Positions 1 through 8,876 of a stretch of DNA of 64,000 nucleotides are shown piece by piece. The stretch covers positions 186,001-250,000 of the forward strand of contig JAIQEU010000001.1 of the NCBI GenBank assembly GCA_020073665.1, written 5' to 3'. The translations under genes and the position numbers were made by a program. Origin of the DNA: Terriglobia bacterium (GTDB lineage: Bacteria > Acidobacteriota > Terriglobia > Terriglobales > Acidobacteriaceae). Positions within the stretch are counted from its first letter, which is position 1, and every line of letters begins with the position of its first letter. The notes under the pieces are model-generated. The model had not been told where the DNA came from and ran no database searches. It was given only the letters and a program-made list of their open reading frames with translations.

Positions 1-234
1 GAAGCCTTCGCCGCGCAATCTCTGGCGGTAATCAAAGAAGCGGCGCTCGATCCCGAGAAAGTCAATCCCAACGGAGGCGCCATCGCGCTTGGCCATCCTC
101 TGGGCTGCACCGGGGCCAAGCTGACCGCTACCGTAATTCGCGAAATGAAGCGCCAAAATGCGCGTTATGGGATGGTGACCATGTGCGTCGGTGGGGGCAT
201 GGGCGCGGCGGGGATATTCGAAAATCTTAGTTGA
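1..234 (+). CDS. Acetyl-CoA acetyltransferase (thiolase), C-terminal part
   Basis: The gene runs in from the left edge, so only the last 77 residues are present. They contain the thiolase C-terminal signatures [19 protein letters not shown] and the terminal [14 protein letters not shown] block, which carry the active-site His (GHP) and the second active-site Cys (CVGGG). Thiolases condense two acyl-CoA units or cleave 3-ketoacyl-CoA in beta-oxidation. The acyl-CoA dehydrogenase downstream on the same strand supports a fatty-acid role. Whether it is biosynthetic or degradative cannot be told from this fragment. Confidence 0.93.
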   Translation, partial: EAFAAQSLAVIKEAALDPEKVNPNGGAIALGHPLGCTGAKLTATVIREMKRQNARYGMVTMCVGGGMGAAGIFENLS

Positions 235-268
235 CCGCCGAGCACGCCGAGATCGCCAAGGAGAAACG

Positions 269-475
269 GTGAGTCAAATGAGTTCGATCGAGATCGCATG
301 GGTAGAGCGCAAGCTTCGGCAGATGCGGGAAGATGAACCGCATTTCTTGCAACGCATAGCGGATCTGGAGCCGGACCAACAAACCTTGGCGAAAGATCAG
401 TTTGCCAAGGCAATAGCTGGGCGGGAATCGGAATTGCGCACACTCACTACCAAGAACCCGCAGCCCTCGGCCTGA
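269..475 (+). CDS. Small helical hypothetical protein
   Basis: A 68-residue protein, mostly charged and predicted helical, with no family I recognise. The GTG start is chosen because AAGGAG (258-263) lies 5 nt before it; an ATG three codons later would be spaced less well. It sits 34 bp after the thiolase stop and 96 bp before the acyl-CoA dehydrogenase, all on one strand, so co-transcription is plausible. Function unknown. Confidence 0.55.
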   Translation: MSQMSSIEIAWVERKLRQMREDEPHFLQRIADLEPDQQTLAKDQFAKAIAGRESELRTLTTKNPQPSA

Positions 476-571
476 CCGCTGCGGTGACCTTTCATCCCCA
501 GTCCTGTCCCATTTACAATTGATTAGTTCTCTCGACATGCTCTGCGATCTCGCCGGTTGAAAGAAGGTTCC

Positions 572-2368
572 ATGGCCACAGCGACAGTTCCGAAGTCCAA
601 AATTTCCGGCGGTAGCTTTCTTCTCGAAGCCCGCACTCCGCACGAGGTCTTCACCCCCGAGGATTTCACCGAGCAGCACCAACTCATTGGCCAGACCACG
701 GAAGAGTTTGCCACCAACGAAATTCTTCCCAACGTCGAGAAGATTGAACACAAAGATTTCTCGGTCACCCGCGACCTGCTGAAGAAAGCCGGTGAGCTCG
801 GCTTGAGCTCCGTCGAGATTCCAGAAGCCTACGGCGGTCTGGAAATGGACAAGGTCACGGCCGCGGTGATTGCCGACCACATCGCCAAATACGCCGGCTT
901 CGCCACCACCTGGGGCGGACACACCGGCATTGGAACGCTACCCATTGTGTACTTCGGTACCGAGGAACAGAAAAAGAAATACTTGCCCCGCCTGGCCGCC
1001 GGAGAAATCGTCGGCGCCTACGCGCTTTCAGAAGCCTCGTCCGGGTCCGACGCCCTCAACTGCCGCGCCCGCGCCGAGCTTTCCAGCGACCAGAAACACT
1101 ACATCCTGAACGGCGAAAAAATGTGGATCACCAACGCCGGTTTCGCCGACTTGTTCACGGTTTTCGCCAAAATCGACGGCGAGAAGTTCACTACGTTTCT
1201 GGTCGAAAAAACTTTCCCCGGCTTTTCCATCGGCGCCGAAGAACACAAGATGGGCATTCGCGGGTCATCCACCTGCCCCATCATTCTTAACGATTGCAAA
1301 GTCCCGGTAGAAAACCTGCTGGGCGAGATCGGCAAGGGCCACGTCATCGCCTTCAACATCCTGAACGTAGGCCGTTTCAAGCTGGGCGCCATGTGCGTCG
1401 GCGGCGGCCGGGTCTCGCTCGAAAACGCCATTGGCTATGCCAAGCAACGCAAGGCGTTCGGCAAGGTCATCGCTGACTTCGGCCTGGTGCGCGAAAAAAT
1501 CGCCAACATGGCGACACTGATCTACGTGGGCGAATCGCTCGTTTACCGCACTGTGGGCCTGATGGACGTCGCACTGGGCGAAGTGGACAAGTCGGCCGCC
1601 GATGCCGCCAAGCAGACGCTCAAGGCGATTGAAGAATATGCCGTCGAGTGCTCCATCATCAAAGTCTGGGGCTCGGAGATGATCGACTACGTGGTCGATG
1701 AGACGGTGCAGATCTACGGCGGCTACGGCTTCGTCGAAGAATACCCCGCCGAGCGCGCCTACCGAGACGCCCGCATCAACCGCATCTTCGAAGGGACCAA
1801 CGAAATCAACCGCCTGATCATCACCGGCTTCTTGCTGAAACGCGCCATGACTGGCCAGTTGCCGCTGATGCCTGCCATCAAGAAGTTGATGGACGAAGTG
1901 CTCTCCGGCCCCAGCCAGAGCGAAGAACTCGAAGGCCCGCTCGCCGAAGAGCGCAAGCTGGTGGCGCAAGCCAAGAAGCTCGGCCTGTTCGTCGCGGGCT
2001 CAGCCACTCAAAAATATATGCAGGCCATTCAGGACCAGCAGGAAGTAATGGGCGCCATCGCCGACATGGTCATTGAAACCTACGCGATGGAGTCAGCGGT
2101 CCTGCGCGCGCAGAAAATCGCCGAGCAGAAAGGCGAGGCCGCCGCGTCCCTGCCGATAGCAATGACGCGTGTCTACCTGTCGCAAGCCATGGAGAAGATC
2201 GAAGCGGCCGCTAAGAAGGTAATTGCCGCCGTGGCCGAAGGCGACATGCTGCGAACGCAGTTGGCAATTCTCCGCCGGCTGGCGAAGCATGAGCCATTCA
2301 ACACAATCGAATTGCGCCAGCAGATCGCTGGCAAGGTGATTGAGCGCGGCAAGTATACGCTGGCCTAG
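572..2368 (+). CDS. Acyl-CoA dehydrogenase, long FadE-type
   Basis: FAD-dependent oxidation of acyl-CoA to trans-2-enoyl-CoA, the first step of beta-oxidation. The 598-residue product is longer than the ~380-residue MCAD type and matches the ~590-residue FadE class with an extra C-terminal helical domain (about residues 400-598). Both family signatures are visible: ALSEASSGSD in the middle domain and the QIYGGYGF block in the C-terminal domain. The latter is followed by IFEGTNEINR, whose Glu matches the catalytic base of medium-chain enzymes. The ATG at 572 is preferred over an in-frame TTG at 557 because AGAAGG (562-567) precedes it. The thiolase upstream supports a fatty-acid role; substrate chain length is not predictable. 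Confidence 0.93.
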   Translation: MATATVPKSKISGGSFLLEARTPHEVFTPEDFTEQHQLIGQTTEEFATNEILPNVEKIEHKDFSVTRDLLKKAGELGLSSVEIPEAYGGLEMDKVTAAVIADHIAKYAGFATTWGGHTGIGTLPIVYFGTEEQKKKYLPRLAAGEIVGAYALSEASSGSDALNCRARAELSSDQKHYILNGEKMWITNAGFADLFTVFAKIDGEKFTTFLVEKTFPGFSIGAEEHKMGIRGSSTCPIILNDCKVPVENLLGEIGKGHVIAFNILNVGRFKLGAMCVGGGRVSLENAIGYAKQRKAFGKVIADFGLVREKIANMATLIYVGESLVYRTVGLMDVALGEVDKSAADAAKQTLKAIEEYAVECSIIKVWGSEMIDYVVDETVQIYGGYGFVEEYPAERAYRDARINRIFEGTNEINRLIITGFLLKRAMTGQLPLMPAIKKLMDEVLSGPSQSEELEGPLAEERKLVAQAKKLGLFVAGSATQKYMQAIQDQQEVMGAIADMVIETYAMESAVLRAQKIAEQKGEAAASLPIAMTRVYLSQAMEKIEAAAKKVIAAVAEGDMLRTQLAILRRLAKHEPFNTIELRQQIAGKVIERGKYTLA

Positions 2369-2400
2369 GCCGTACTAAGCTCAGGCATCGAATTGGGAAA

Positions 2401-2422
2401 GGCACGACTTCAAGTCGTGTCC
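2401..2422. repeat. Palindromic intergenic repeat, copy 1
   Basis: CACGACTT (2403-2410), one central base, then AAGTCGTG form a near-perfect palindrome 33 bp after the acyl-CoA dehydrogenase stop. About 30 bp further on comes CCTCTGAGGTC. The same two-part arrangement recurs at 12772-12830, so this is a dispersed repeat rather than a unique terminator, although it could act as one. Confidence 0.6.
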
Positions 2423-2489
2423 GCCTTCAATAATTTAAGCTTTTGCCTCTGAGGTCGCTTTCACTCCTCAATCGCCCCGCCCCGACGCC

Positions 2490-2744
2490 TCAAGCCGCCT
2501 TCCCCAGTTCCGCCATCACACTTTGAATGAGCTCTTTCGCGTCGGTGAGCTGCTTCATCACGATCTGGATGTCCATCACCGGCTTGCCCGCCCAGCGCTG
2601 GCTCTGGCAATAGACGCCGTGCTGCCCCACCAGCGCCATGGCGTCGGTGATCACGTCCATGGTGACCGCAAGCCGTCCTCGCGGCACCCCCATCATGGTT
2701 TCGTAGCGTTCCAATTCTTCCTGCTTTTCGTCAAATACCGGCAT
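2490..2744 (-). CDS. Small hypothetical protein
   Basis: An 84-residue product if translated from the internal ATG at 2744; a longer reading to 2807 adds an N-terminus of unlike composition. Largely helical with regular hydrophobic spacing and no signal peptide or membrane segment. It contains MDVITDAMALVGQHGVYCQ and a C-terminal amphipathic helix. I do not recognise the family. Flanking genes are divergent or convergent, so it is probably monocistronic. Confidence 0.5.
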   Translation of the reverse strand: MPVFDEKQEELERYETMMGVPRGRLAVTMDVITDAMALVGQHGVYCQSQRWAGKPVMDIQIVMKQLTDAKELIQSVMAELGKAA

Positions 2745-2925
2745 GAGGGGATTGTACCGTGGGGAAGCATGCCCAAAAATCTTCCCGCCCCATTTGCTAT
2801 CCGGCACATCTACTGGGTAGTCTAAGCACCTGCCCTCAGTATGTTGACCAAGCTACAGTCTGAAGCCAAGCCATTGCTGGCCGAATGCTGAGTGCTGAAT
2901 GCTGATTGCTCTCAAGGAGAATCTC

Positions 2926-3459
2926 ATGCAGAAACGCTTTACCCTCATCACCCTGCTCATCCTTACCCTGGCCGGGTTCACCTATGCTCAGGACAAAGCT
3001 CCGCGCCTCAGCCCCGCGGCCCAAGCCAAGTGCAACTTTACGGACGGCAAGTCCATCACCGTGGACTACTCCAGCCCGCGCGCCAAGGGTCGCAAGATCT
3101 ATGGCGGACTCGTCCCCTACGGCGAAGTCTGGCGCACAGGGGCCAATGAAGCCACCGCGTTCGTCACCACCGCCAACCTGACCATCGGCGGCAAAGATGT
3201 TCCCGCCGGCAGCTACACCATTTTCACCGTCCCCAACGCGGACAAGTGGACACTGATCATCAACAAGAAAACCGGCGAATGGGGCATCCCCTATAAGTAC
3301 GAAGGTGACGAACTGGCACGCGTGGACATGCAAGTCTCAAAGACCTCCGGCCCAGTCGAGAACTTCACCATTTCGTTTCACGAGATGGGAACCGGCTGCC
3401 ACATGTACCTGGACTGGGAAAACACTCGGGCCACAATCGAATTGACCGAGAAGAAATAG
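2926..3459 (+). CDS. Secreted DUF2911-family protein
   Basis: A 177-residue protein with an N-terminal signal peptide (MQKRFTLITLLILTLAG, cleaved near YAQ). The body matches the DUF2911 pattern as I know it: VDYSSPRAKGRKIYGGLVPY, EVWRTGANEATAF, PAGSYTIFTVP and a terminal TIELTEKK beta-strand. Function is unknown; the family is common in Acidobacteriota and Bacteroidota and is extracytoplasmic. AAGGAG at 2914-2919 fixes the ATG at 2926. It converges on the TPR protein gene, with an inverted repeat in the gap. Confidence 0.8.
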   Translation: MQKRFTLITLLILTLAGFTYAQDKAPRLSPAAQAKCNFTDGKSITVDYSSPRAKGRKIYGGLVPYGEVWRTGANEATAFVTTANLTIGGKDVPAGSYTIFTVPNADKWTLIINKKTGEWGIPYKYEGDELARVDMQVSKTSGPVENFTISFHEMGTGCHMYLDWENTRATIELTEKK

Positions 3460-3467
3460 AACCGGCA

Positions 3468-3544
3468 AACCACGAAGGGCAGGAAGCGGCACGAAGGAGA
3501 GCAGGGGCATTCCTTCGTGACCTTAGTGTCCTTCGTGGTTAATG
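3468..3544. repeat. CACGAAGG-type repeat between convergent genes
   Basis: Imperfect tandem CACGAAGG units on the left face TCCTTCGTG units on the right, giving inverted arms AACCACGAAGG and CCTTCGTGGTT. The element fills the gap between two convergent genes and overlaps the last codons of the TPR gene. It could serve as a bidirectional terminator. It belongs to the same repeat family as 5421, 17681, 45213, 49268, 49884, 52313 and 59111. Confidence 0.6.
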
Positions 3545-5413
3545 GTTCTTGGTGAGCGCCTCCACCGCCGCCTGCGCCTCTCGGGCATCCGGATTGATTT
3601 TCAGCGCTTCCTGGTAAGCCGCCAGCGCCTCTTGCGTGCGGCCCGCAGCCTGCAGAGCGTGTGCCATGCGCAAGTATCCCTGGTCGGTAGGAACCAGCTC
3701 GATCGAACGCTGGTAGCTGGCGATTGCGTCTTCCAGTTTGCCCTGCTTCTCCAGCAGAACACCTCGCCCCAGGTACGCGTTGAACTGCCCGGGATTCAAC
3801 TGCAGCGCCTGGCTGTAGCTCTCCTCGGCTTTCACATAGTCTCCGAGCGTGCGGTAGGCCGTCCCCAGGTTGGCGTAGGTCGAAGCCAGCAGCGGCCGAT
3901 CGGTCGTCAGACGAATGGTGGTTTCATACTGTTCCACTGCCTCGTGCAAGCGGTTGTGTTCCTGCAGGTAGGCCCCTACATTGAAGTGGCTCATGGGGTC
4001 GTGGGGATTGATTTCCGCCGCCGCCTGGAAGTGCGGGTAGGCGTCGTCCACTTTCCCTTCGAGCACCAGCGCGCCACCCAAGTTGTCTTCGGCGATGAAA
4101 TTCCTCTGCGTGACCGCCAGCGTGTGCGACCACAAATCATAGCTGCTCGCCCAATAACCCAGCTGCTGGTGCGTAGCCACACCCAGCCCAGCCACTGCCA
4201 GCACGGCCGCCGTCGCCAGCACCATCACCCGATTTCTTTGCGTACCAGCGAACTCGGCCGCACCCCACGCGATCATCACAAAAATCCCGATCAGTGGGAT
4301 GTACGCATATCGGTCGGCCATCGCCTGGTCTCCGACCTGGATCAACCCAATGACCGGGACCATCGTACCCAGGAACCATAGCCAGCCCACCACCAGGTAT
4401 CGTCGCGCGCGCAACTTGATTACCAGCCCGGTGACGGCCAGCAAAGTGAGCGTGGACAGCGCAATTTGCCATCCCGCCAGCGAATCGCCGGGATGCGGAT
4501 AAAGCGGCGCCAGGTGTACCGGCCAAATCATCTTCCACAAGTAGGTCGCATAGGCAACGAGCCCATTTTCAATGCGCACCCCAAGTGAGAACTGCTGCGT
4601 CGAGCGCATCGCCCCGCCCGCCCGCTGCACCAGCATGGTGATCACCGCACTGGCCCCCGAGAGTGCCAGCAGTGGAATCTTCTCCACCAGCAACTTGGAC
4701 TGTGGCATCTGCGGCGCTCGCATCGCTGAGGACGCGCTGCCCTGCACACGTCCCAGCGGCCAGTAATCCACCAGCACCAGCACACAGGGCAACGTGATGA
4801 CCATCGGCTTCGACATCAGCCCCATGGCAAAGCATCCGGCCACCGCAAGGTATCGTTGCCAGTTCGGCCGCAGCGCGTGCCAGCCATACGCTCCCAGCGC
4901 AGCCAGGAAGAAGAACGTGCTGAGCACATTCTTCCGTTCGGCAACCCAAGCGACCGATTCCACGTTGATGGGATGAAGCGCGAACACCGCCGCAACGAAC
5001 ATGCTCGGCCACACTTCGCCGGTTGATTTGGCCAGCAACAGGAATAGCAGTGCAGCATTCAGCGCATGGAAAAGTAGGCTGGTAAAGTGATGTCCCGCCG
5101 GGTTGGTGTGAAAGAGTTGGTAGTCCAGAGCGTGCGACAGCCAGGTCAGCGGATGCCAGTTGGCCTGCTCTGATGTGCCGAAAGCCCAGCGCACCGTGTC
5201 CCAGTTGAGACCGGCGTGCACGTGGGCGTTGTCGACTACGTAACGATCATCGTCGTAATTGACGAAGGGATGCTGGTTGACCGGGTTGTAGAACGCCAGC
5301 GTCGCCGCCACCAGCACCAGACAGAGAACGACATTGCGCTTCTGCGGAGAAGCGAATAAGCCATCTGGCTTCCGTGGCGGTGCTGGAGGCTTCCTACTTG
5401 CGGACGGCAACAC
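3539..5413 (-). CDS. GT-C-like polytopic membrane protein with C-terminal TPR repeats
   Basis: A 624-residue protein with a first membrane helix near residue 27 and a NYDDDRYVVDN motif just after it. That resembles the acidic loop-1 motif of GT-C glycosyltransferases and of TMTC-type O-mannosyltransferases. About ten further membrane segments run to roughly residue 415, then 4-5 TPR units (about 440-615, for example YANLGTAYRTLGDYVKAEESYSQALQLNP in two blocks). The layout suggests transfer of a lipid-linked sugar to a protein; this is inferred from fold and motif only. The start is a GTG; no strong Shine-Dalgarno is seen. It lies 97 bp downstream of gcvPB on the same strand but is functionally unrelated. 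Confidence 0.75.
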   Translation of the reverse strand: MLPSASRKPPAPPRKPDGLFASPQKRNVVLCLVLVAATLAFYNPVNQHPFVNYDDDRYVVDNAHVHAGLNWDTVRWAFGTSEQANWHPLTWLSHALDYQLFHTNPAGHHFTSLLFHALNAALLFLLLAKSTGEVWPSMFVAAVFALHPINVESVAWVAERKNVLSTFFFLAALGAYGWHALRPNWQRYLAVAGCFAMGLMSKPMVITLPCVLVLVDYWPLGRVQGSASSAMRAPQMPQSKLLVEKIPLLALSGASAVITMLVQRAGGAMRSTQQFSLGVRIENGLVAYATYLWKMIWPVHLAPLYPHPGDSLAGWQIALSTLTLLAVTGLVIKLRARRYLVVGWLWFLGTMVPVIGLIQVGDQAMADRYAYIPLIGIFVMIAWGAAEFAGTQRNRVMVLATAAVLAVAGLGVATHQQLGYWASSYDLWSHTLAVTQRNFIAEDNLGGALVLEGKVDDAYPHFQAAAEINPHDPMSHFNVGAYLQEHNRLHEAVEQYETTIRLTTDRPLLASTYANLGTAYRTLGDYVKAEESYSQALQLNPGQFNAYLGRGVLLEKQGKLEDAIASYQRSIELVPTDQGYLRMAHALQAAGRTQEALAAYQEALKINPDAREAQAAVEALTKNH

Positions 5414-5420
5414 AAGAATT

Positions 5421-5450
5421 TAACCACAGAGGACACAGAGGGCACAGAGG
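5421..5450. repeat. CACAGAGG-type repeat
   Basis: Three imperfect units of about 9 bp (CACAGAGGA, CACAGAGGG, CACAGAGG) preceded by TTAACCA. It lies in the gap upstream of the GTG start of the TPR protein. Same family as 3468, 17681 and 59111. Confidence 0.6.
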
Positions 5451-5510
5451 CTTGCGGGGCAGGGCATCTTCTTGGTCACTTGAAAATGGTTGCGGGGCTC
5501 GCGGCGGAGG

Positions 5511-7004
5511 CTAATCCGGGTTGGGTTTCCACCGCAATACCGGCTTCCTTGCCGCTGCGGTCTCGTCCAGTCGCGACACCCGGGTGGTATGCGGCGCGTC
5601 CAACACCATCTGCGGGTCTTCTTCCACTTCCTTGGCGATCGCCTTCATGGCCTCAATGAACAGATCCATCTCCTCGGTCGATTCGCTTTCGGTCGGCTCA
5701 ATCATCATCGCCCCGGGCACAATCAGCGGAAAGGCCGTCGTATAAGGATGGAAGCCGTAGTCGATCAGCCGCTTGGCCAGGTCCATGGTCTTCACGCCCT
5801 TCTTGGCCTGCAGCTTGTCGCTGAACACCACCTCGTGCATGGTGGGCGTGGAGTAAGGCAAATCGTAAACTCCGTCCAGCCCTTTGCGGATGTAATTCGC
5901 GTTCAGCACCGCGTCTTCCGTGGTCTGCCGCAAGCCGTCGGGCCCATTGGCCAGGATGTAGGCCAGAGCGCGCACGAACATTCCAAAGTTCCCGTAAAAC
6001 GAGCGCACCCGGCCCACCGACATCGGCCGCACGTACTCGAAGGCCAGCGTGCCATCGGGCTTTGTGATAACCACCGGCTTGGGCAGGAACGGCTCCAGCA
6101 TCTGCTTCACCGCCACTGGGCCCGATCCCGGTCCGCCACCGCCATGCGGCGTGGAAAACGTCTTGTGCAGATTCAGGTGCATCACGTCTACGCCAAAATC
6201 TCCCGGCCGCACCTTGCCTACCAGCGCGTTCATGTTGGCGCCATCCATGTAAAGCAAGCCACCTTTGGCGTGCATGATTTCCGCGATCTTGTGGATCTCC
6301 TGCTCGAATACGCCCAAGGTATTGGGGTTGGTCAGCATCAGCACGGCGACGTCTTCGTTCATCTGGGCCGCCAGAGCGGCCACATCGACCATGCCACGCT
6401 CGTTCGACTTCAGGTTCTCGACCGAATACCCGACCGTCGCTGCCGTGGCTGGATTGGTCCCGTGGGCAGAGTCAGGGATCAGAACTTTCTTCCGCGGATT
6501 GCCCTTGGCCAGGTGGTAGGCCCTCACCATCAGCAGGCCTGTAAGTTCGCCGTGCGCGCCGGCAGCAGGCTGTAGCGTAATCGCATCCATGCCCGTGATT
6601 TCCATCAGGCAGTCACTCAGGGTCTTGATAATGCGCAGCGCACCCTGCGAGATTTTCTCCGGTTGGTACGGATGCCCATTGGCCAGTCCATCGAGCCGCA
6701 CCACTACTTCGTTCACCCGTGGGTTGTACTTCATGGTGCACGAGCCCAGCGGATACATGCCCAGGTCAATGGCGTAGTTCCAGGTCGAGAGCCGGGTGAA
6801 GTGGCGGATAATCTCGATCTCGCTCACTTCCGGCATGTTGCCCAGGTCCTTTCGCTCGACCTTACCGAGCAGCTTAGCCGTGTCTACATCGGGAACATCG
6901 AGCGGCGGCAGCTTCCACGCCGCCTTCCCCGGTGACGACTTTTCGAAGATAAGGCCTTCATTCTGGTTGACGTGACGGGTCGCTTTGCGAGTTCTCGACT
7001 TCAT
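5511..7004 (-). CDS. gcvPB: Glycine dehydrogenase (decarboxylating) subunit 2
   Basis: PLP-containing beta half of the two-subunit glycine decarboxylase (P-protein), which with gcvPA decarboxylates glycine and passes aminomethyl to the H-protein lipoyl arm. The 497-residue product has the PLP-lysine motif [17 protein letters not shown], plus [14 protein letters not shown] near residue 85 and the [15 protein letters not shown] block. Its ATG overlaps the gcvPA stop in an ATGA (7001-7004), indicating translational coupling. It is the last gene of the gcv operon. The N-terminal ~20 residues are basic and variable. Confidence 0.96.
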   Translation of the reverse strand: MKSRTRKATRHVNQNEGLIFEKSSPGKAAWKLPPLDVPDVDTAKLLGKVERKDLGNMPEVSEIEIIRHFTRLSTWNYAIDLGMYPLGSCTMKYNPRVNEVVVRLDGLANGHPYQPEKISQGALRIIKTLSDCLMEITGMDAITLQPAAGAHGELTGLLMVRAYHLAKGNPRKKVLIPDSAHGTNPATAATVGYSVENLKSNERGMVDVAALAAQMNEDVAVLMLTNPNTLGVFEQEIHKIAEIMHAKGGLLYMDGANMNALVGKVRPGDFGVDVMHLNLHKTFSTPHGGGGPGSGPVAVKQMLEPFLPKPVVITKPDGTLAFEYVRPMSVGRVRSFYGNFGMFVRALAYILANGPDGLRQTTEDAVLNANYIRKGLDGVYDLPYSTPTMHEVVFSDKLQAKKGVKTMDLAKRLIDYGFHPYTTAFPLIVPGAMMIEPTESESTEEMDLFIEAMKAIAKEVEEDPQMVLDAPHTTRVSRLDETAAARKPVLRWKPNPD

Positions 7005-8383
7005 CGCGTCACCTCGTGGACATCCACTTCTTCTTTGCCTGCTTTCACCGAGCGCTCGCTGTCGGCCACGAAGCCCACCGCTGTATCAATCGCGGTACGC
7101 GTAGTCATCTCGGTGCAGCACCACAGCGCAGCGTTGCCGAGTTCGGGATAGAACTTGCGCAGCGGCAATCCACCTACGATCTTGTGGCCCAGGATGCGGC
7201 TGTTGATAGCGTAGGGATCTTCGCTGGTTTCGACCACGAATTCGTTGAAGCGCGGCGCGCCCGGGAACAGGATCTTGGCATGTTTCCCGAACTGCTGCGC
7301 CGCATACGTGGCCTTGGCCAGGTTCTGCTGGGCCAGTTGCCGCAACCCGACCTTGCCGTAAATGGTCATAAAGATGTTGACCATCAGCGCCACCAGCGCC
7401 TGGTTGGTGCAGATGTTGGAGGTCGCTTTCTCCCGCCGGATATGCTGCTCGCGTGTCGCCAGCGTCAGCACGAATCCGCGCTTGCCACTGCGGTCGGTGG
7501 TCTGACCCACAAGGCGGCCGGGCATTTGCCGCACATTCTTCTCGCGCGTGGCAATCACCCCGCAGTAGGGTCCGCCGAAACCGAGGGGCACACCGAATGA
7601 CTGGGCTTCCATCGCGATGATGTCTGCCTGCCGCGGCGGCTCGACGATCCCCAGCGAAACCGCTTCCGCAATCGCCACCACCAGCATCGCTCCATGCTTG
7701 TGGGCGATCTCGGCGATGGCTTCCACGTCTTCAACAATTCCAAAGAAGTTCGGCGACTGGATCAGCACGCAGGCTGTATCCGCATTGATGGTCTCGTCCA
7801 GCGCCTTCAGATCAACCCTGCCGGTGCCGCCGAACCCTGCGGCGCTCAGCGGCATCCCCTGGTGCCAGGCATAGGTGGCCAGCACTTCGCGATATTCCGG
7901 ATGCAGGCTACGCGCGATCACCACCGAACGCCGCCCGGTCAGGCGTACCGCCATCATGGCGGCTTCGGCCGCCGCGGTGGAGCCGTCGTACATGGAAGCA
8001 TTAGCCACTTCCATGCCGGTCAGTTCGCAGATCATGGTCTGGAATTCGAAAATCGATTGCAGCGTACCCTGCGAAATCTCTGCCTGGTATGGAGTGTAGG
8101 CGGTGAGGAACTCGCCGCGGGAAATCAGCGAATCGATGATCACTGGCCGGTAGTGGTTATAGGCTCCCGCGCCCAGGAAGGTGGCGTAGCCGTCGCCGTT
8201 TTCGCGGGAGCGTTCCCGGAACCAATCCACAATTTCCGATTCGGCCATCTGTCGCGGGACCTTCAATTCGCGCTGCAGACGATACTCCGCCGGGATGGGC
8301 GCGAACAGGTCGTCAATCGACCGGGCGCCAATGGCTTTCAGCAGGGCTTCACGGTCAGCAGGAGACTTCGGTAGATAGCGCAT
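7001..8383 (-). CDS. gcvPA: Glycine dehydrogenase (decarboxylating) subunit 1
   Basis: Alpha half of the split P-protein, 460 residues, normal for the family. It starts [20 protein letters not shown], typical of GcvPA, and contains [28 protein letters not shown] and the [14 protein letters not shown] helix. It pairs with gcvPB, whose start overlaps this stop. Spacing to gcvH upstream is 26 bp. No aminotransferase lysine is expected here because PLP is carried by GcvPB. Confidence 0.96.
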   Translation of the reverse strand: MRYLPKSPADREALLKAIGARSIDDLFAPIPAEYRLQRELKVPRQMAESEIVDWFRERSRENGDGYATFLGAGAYNHYRPVIIDSLISRGEFLTAYTPYQAEISQGTLQSIFEFQTMICELTGMEVANASMYDGSTAAAEAAMMAVRLTGRRSVVIARSLHPEYREVLATYAWHQGMPLSAAGFGGTGRVDLKALDETINADTACVLIQSPNFFGIVEDVEAIAEIAHKHGAMLVVAIAEAVSLGIVEPPRQADIIAMEAQSFGVPLGFGGPYCGVIATREKNVRQMPGRLVGQTTDRSGKRGFVLTLATREQHIRREKATSNICTNQALVALMVNIFMTIYGKVGLRQLAQQNLAKATYAAQQFGKHAKILFPGAPRFNEFVVETSEDPYAINSRILGHKIVGGLPLRKFYPELGNAALWCCTEMTTRTAIDTAVGFVADSERSVKAGKEEVDVHEVTR

Positions 8384-8409
8384 AGTGACTTTAGCTTAGA
8401 TGTAAATTC

Positions 8410-8799
8410 CTAGTGTCCCGCTTCTTCGGCCACGAACTTCTCGTAGTCCGCCGCCGCGAGCAACGCATTGAGTTCACCCGGGTCCTTCAGGGCCACTTTG
8501 ATCAACCACGCGCTGTGCGCATCCTGGTTGATCTTTTCCGGCGCGGTGGCCAGTTCCCCGTTGACTTCAGTCACCGTGCCCGAGGCCGGCGCGAACAGGT
8601 CCGACACCGCCTTCACCGACTCTACCGTACCGAACGTCTTGCCGGCCGTGATCTCCGAGCCAACTTTGGGCAGCTCCACAAAAACAATGTCGCCCAGCGA
8701 CTCCTGCGCATACACGGTGATGCCGATGGTGGCGTTCTTGCCGTCGGCTTTAATCCATTCGTGTTCTTTGGTGTACTTGTAATCGGTTGGATAAGACAT
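8410..8799 (-). CDS. gcvH: Glycine cleavage system H protein
   Basis: Lipoyl carrier that shuttles aminomethyl and reducing equivalents between P, T and L proteins. 129 residues; lipoylation site in GTVESVKAVSDLFAPASG (Lys of SVKA). The start MSYPTDYKYTKEHEWIK is the usual GcvH N-terminus. It lies between gcvT (66 bp upstream) and gcvPA. The L protein (lipoamide dehydrogenase) is not in this window and must be shared from elsewhere. Confidence 0.97.
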   Translation of the reverse strand: MSYPTDYKYTKEHEWIKADGKNATIGITVYAQESLGDIVFVELPKVGSEITAGKTFGTVESVKAVSDLFAPASGTVTEVNGELATAPEKINQDAHSAWLIKVALKDPGELNALLAAADYEKFVAEEAGH

Positions 8800-8800
8800 G

Positions 8801-8876
8801 ATAGCTTCTAGCTCCTAAGCTCTTAGCTCAAAAAACCTCAGCGTCTCCCGCGTCCCCTGCGGTTTTCATTGTTTCT
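8801..8876. repeat. AGCT-rich and CCTCTGCG-type repeats between gcvT and gcvH
   Basis: 8801-8830 holds imperfect AGCT-containing units next to the gcvH start. 8836-8876 holds a CTCAGCGTC/CCCTGCGGTTTTCATT unit that covers the end of gcvT. The second part is almost the same as the one at 49884-49920. Both belong to families dispersed through this window. Confidence 0.5.

Noticed and set aside
5490-6575. 361-residue plus-strand ORF opposite gcvPB
   Set aside because: Antisense shadow of a strongly conserved gene; no signal peptide, domain or Shine-Dalgarno.
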